From positions 1 through 33,574 of the forward strand of contig JAITFQ010000058.1 in the NCBI GenBank assembly GCA_031281225.1: a stretch of DNA of 33,574 nt, given 5' to 3'. Below, piece by piece: positions 32,150 to 33,574 of the stretch; the first letter of the stretch is position 1; each line of letters starts with the position of its first letter. The notes under the pieces were generated by a model. The model was not told the DNA's origin, made no database searches, and saw only the letters and a list, made by a program, of their open reading frames with translations. A program made the position numbers and the translations under genes. Source of the DNA: Chitinispirillales bacterium (GTDB lineage: Bacteria > Fibrobacterota > Chitinivibrionia > Chitinivibrionales > Chitinispirillaceae).

Positions 32150-33130
32150 TTATAATCTTTCCAAAACTTTTACAAGATACTCGGACACCCTGTTAAACGA
32201 CGGCAGGTTCATTTTTTCATCGGGCGTGTGTATATCCATAAGAGTTATTCCGATAGAGATCATGTCGGCGTCGGGCATTTTGGCGGCGAACACGAGGCAC
32301 TCGACGCCGGCTATACGGTTGTTAATCGCCGCGATTACCGGCGCCCTGCCATAAAATTCCCTGAACACCTTGTCCATCGTGTCCCTTAACGGCGAATCTT
32401 CTCTGTAATCCCAGTCGGGGAGGCTTGCGATCTTTGCTAGAGCCGCGGGTTCAATGGGTATCACTATTGCGCCCCCGTCGTCCCGTTTGCTTTTTACGAC
32501 AAACACCTCTTCTTCTGTTATATCAAGATTAATAAGCCGCCGCCCGCTCAACTGCGAAACATCAAAAAAGTCCGCGCCGTGCAGCCCGGTCTCCTCCACC
32601 GTTGTAAACAGCGCCTCAATGGGCGGATGAGAAATATTTGACGCGAGCACCGCCATAATCATAGACACCCCGCCCCCGTTATCCGCGCCAAGCGTAGTCC
32701 TCTTCGACGCAGTAACCCAGCCGTCGCCCCCTATAACAGGAACTATCGGATCGTTGTCAAAATCGTGGATGACATCATCGTCTTTTCTGCAAACCATATC
32801 GATATGCGCCTGCAAAATAACCGGCGGCTCATTTTCCCGCCCTCTGGAACCGCCCTTTTTAACGAGCACGTTAAACATGCTGTCCTGCACCACCTCAAAC
32901 CCCCGCGCCCTCCCAAACTCTGCCAAATGATTGCTGGCCGCCTCCTCATTATAAGTACACCGCGGAATCCCCGATATTTCCACAAAATACCCGTACGCGA
33001 TTTCAGCGATAGGGACTATTATATCGTCAGGCGGATTATCATCCGCCCCGCAAAACAAAAAAAACGCAGCCAACACGCATGGCGCGAGCGTTGTGAACGG
33101 CGCGGAAATAAAATGTTTCAGTTTTTTCAT
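32150..33130 (-). CDS. PepD-like (M20C) dipeptidase, lipoprotein-type, lacking the lid domain
   Basis: A 326-residue metallopeptidase related to cytosolic non-specific dipeptidase PepD. The catalytic domain is intact: IPRCTYNEEAASNHLAEF start, QAHIDMV (His and catalytic Asp), TLGADNGGG (bridging Asp), TTVEETGLHG (catalytic and ligand Glu), INLDITEEE (Asp ligand) and MDIHTPDEKMN (C-terminal His). Normal PepD is about 480 residues. Here IVIPIEP runs directly to LPDWDYREDSPLRDTM, so the roughly 150-residue lid/dimerisation domain, with its GGHSGG substrate-binding loop, is missing in frame. The N-terminus has a signal ending AAFFLFCGADD, a poor lipobox but with a Cys and acidic +2 to +4 residues, so the enzyme is probably exported. 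ATG 33130 has GGGGAG seven bases upstream. Confidence 0.8.
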   Translation of the reverse strand: MKKLKHFISAPFTTLAPCVLAAFFLFCGADDNPPDDIIVPIAEIAYGYFVEISGIPRCTYNEEAASNHLAEFGRARGFEVVQDSMFNVLVKKGGSRGRENEPPVILQAHIDMVCRKDDDVIHDFDNDPIVPVIGGDGWVTASKRTTLGADNGGGVSMIMAVLASNISHPPIEALFTTVEETGLHGADFFDVSQLSGRRLINLDITEEEVFVVKSKRDDGGAIVIPIEPAALAKIASLPDWDYREDSPLRDTMDKVFREFYGRAPVIAAINNRIAGVECLVFAAKMPDADMISIGITLMDIHTPDEKMNLPSFNRVSEYLVKVLERL

Positions 33131-33201
33131 ATTATCGCTCCCCATGTGTTTGCGCAAATTTTCTCTATTTCAAACCCTGTCCATAATATATATTATCGCC
33201 T

Positions 33202-33574
33202 ATGGACACCGAAACAATAAAAACCCCGCTGCCGATAGGCAAGTCGTCTTTCGAGAAAGTTATAGAAGGCGGCTATTATTATGTGGACAAGACACTGTTT
33301 ATTAAGGATTTGTTAGATAAGGGCGCGGAGGTCACCCTCTGCACCCGCCCGCGTCGGTTCGGCAAGACGCTCAATCAGACAATGCTTAAATGCTTCTTCG
33401 AGGATACGTCCCCGTTTGGCGGCAAGGATACGCGGGCGCTGTTTAATGGGTTGAAGATTGAGGCTGCCGGGGACAGGTATCTGCAGCATCAGGGCAGGTA
33501 TCCGGTGATATTTTTGAGTTTTAAGGAGGCAGAATCGGACAGCTATGGCGAGACTTGCGATTTTTTCAGGACTA
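33202..33574 (+). CDS. DUF1703-type AAA-ATPase-like / PD-(D/E)XK protein, N-terminal part
   Basis: The frame opens at ATG 33202 and is still open at the window edge (124 codons). It matches the start of the AAA-ATPase-like family found with a C-terminal PDDEXK nuclease (PF09820/PF08011): PLPIGKSSFEKVIEGGYYYVDKT, then LFIKDLLDKG, the arginine-rich P-loop-like TRPRRFGKTLNQTML, FFEDT, LFNGLKI and YPVIFLSFKE. These genes are often multicopy in anaerobes; their role is unclear. No Shine-Dalgarno is seen; TATATT (33189-33194) ends 7 bases before the ATG, so the message may be leaderless. Divergent from the pepD-like gene. Confidence 0.85.
   Translation, partial: MDTETIKTPLPIGKSSFEKVIEGGYYYVDKTLFIKDLLDKGAEVTLCTRPRRFGKTLNQTMLKCFFEDTSPFGGKDTRALFNGLKIEAAGDRYLQHQGRYPVIFLSFKEAESDSYGETCDFFRT

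Noticed and set aside
1-33574. CRISPR arrays, tRNA, rRNA, insertion sequences, prophage or integrase genes
   Set aside because: I saw no regularly spaced repeats, cloverleaf-like sequences, transposase DDE genes or phage structural genes; this was read by eye, not computed.

Overview
The window is bacterial chromosome from a Gram-negative, probably strictly anaerobic and motile organism. I see lipoprotein and Sec-type signal sequences, three type IV pilin-like proteins, a Wzz-type inner-membrane protein, a chemotaxis receptor with CheW, and a large iron-sulfur/flavin NADH-oxidising module of the electron-bifurcating (HydABC/Hnd) kind. Promoters that can be read have ordinary sigma70-like boxes. 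Many but not all starts carry an AGGAG-type Shine-Dalgarno. The phylum cannot be fixed from this sequence. A eukaryotic-type HisA plus anaerobic Fe-S flavoproteins would suit spirochaetes, Fibrobacterota or relatives, but that is a guess.

Layout. 1-236: start of an Rpn-like nuclease gene leaving the window. 387-8402 (+): miaB, then a run made of a NuoE/HndB/NuoF triple fusion, an unusual 2Fe-2S/GltD-like flavoprotein, a beta-propeller lipoprotein and a family 4 glycosyltransferase, joined by overlaps or very short gaps. 12318-8469 (-): pyrE, a YdcF-family membrane protein, a PHP phosphoesterase, a class C beta-lactamase-fold hydrolase and a small secreted protein. 12458-14011 (+): gpsA and a MerR regulator. 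16241-14022 (-): recQ. 16309-19086 (+): a Wzz-like protein, eukaryotic-type hisA and apbE. 22131-19092 (-): three pilin-like genes behind a clear promoter, then ftsB/divIC and recO. 24327-22278 (-): vapB antitoxin, a decayed vapC stub, rimI and a FecR-domain protein. 24477-29186 (+): one very large secreted protein of unknown function. 31837-29234 (-): cheW and a chemotaxis receptor. 33130-32150 (-): a lipoprotein-type PepD peptidase lacking its lid domain. 33202-end (+): start of a DUF1703-type AAA-ATPase-like gene.

How they work together. The two redox genes overlap by 4 bases and between them supply NADH/FMN, an FAD site and a long Fe-S chain, but no catalytic partner (hydrogenase H-cluster, formate dehydrogenase, Rnf) is in the window. 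The flavoprotein has lost the NAD(P)H-binding Rossmann domain and half of its last ferredoxin domain, which suggests it relays or couples electrons rather than oxidising NADPH. Most of the rest is housekeeping. The least expected items are the reshaped redox module, the lid-less PepD, the vapC stub that now leads into rimI, a 77-nt hairpin whose only non-Watson-Crick pairs are G.U on one strand, and the 1569-residue secreted protein.
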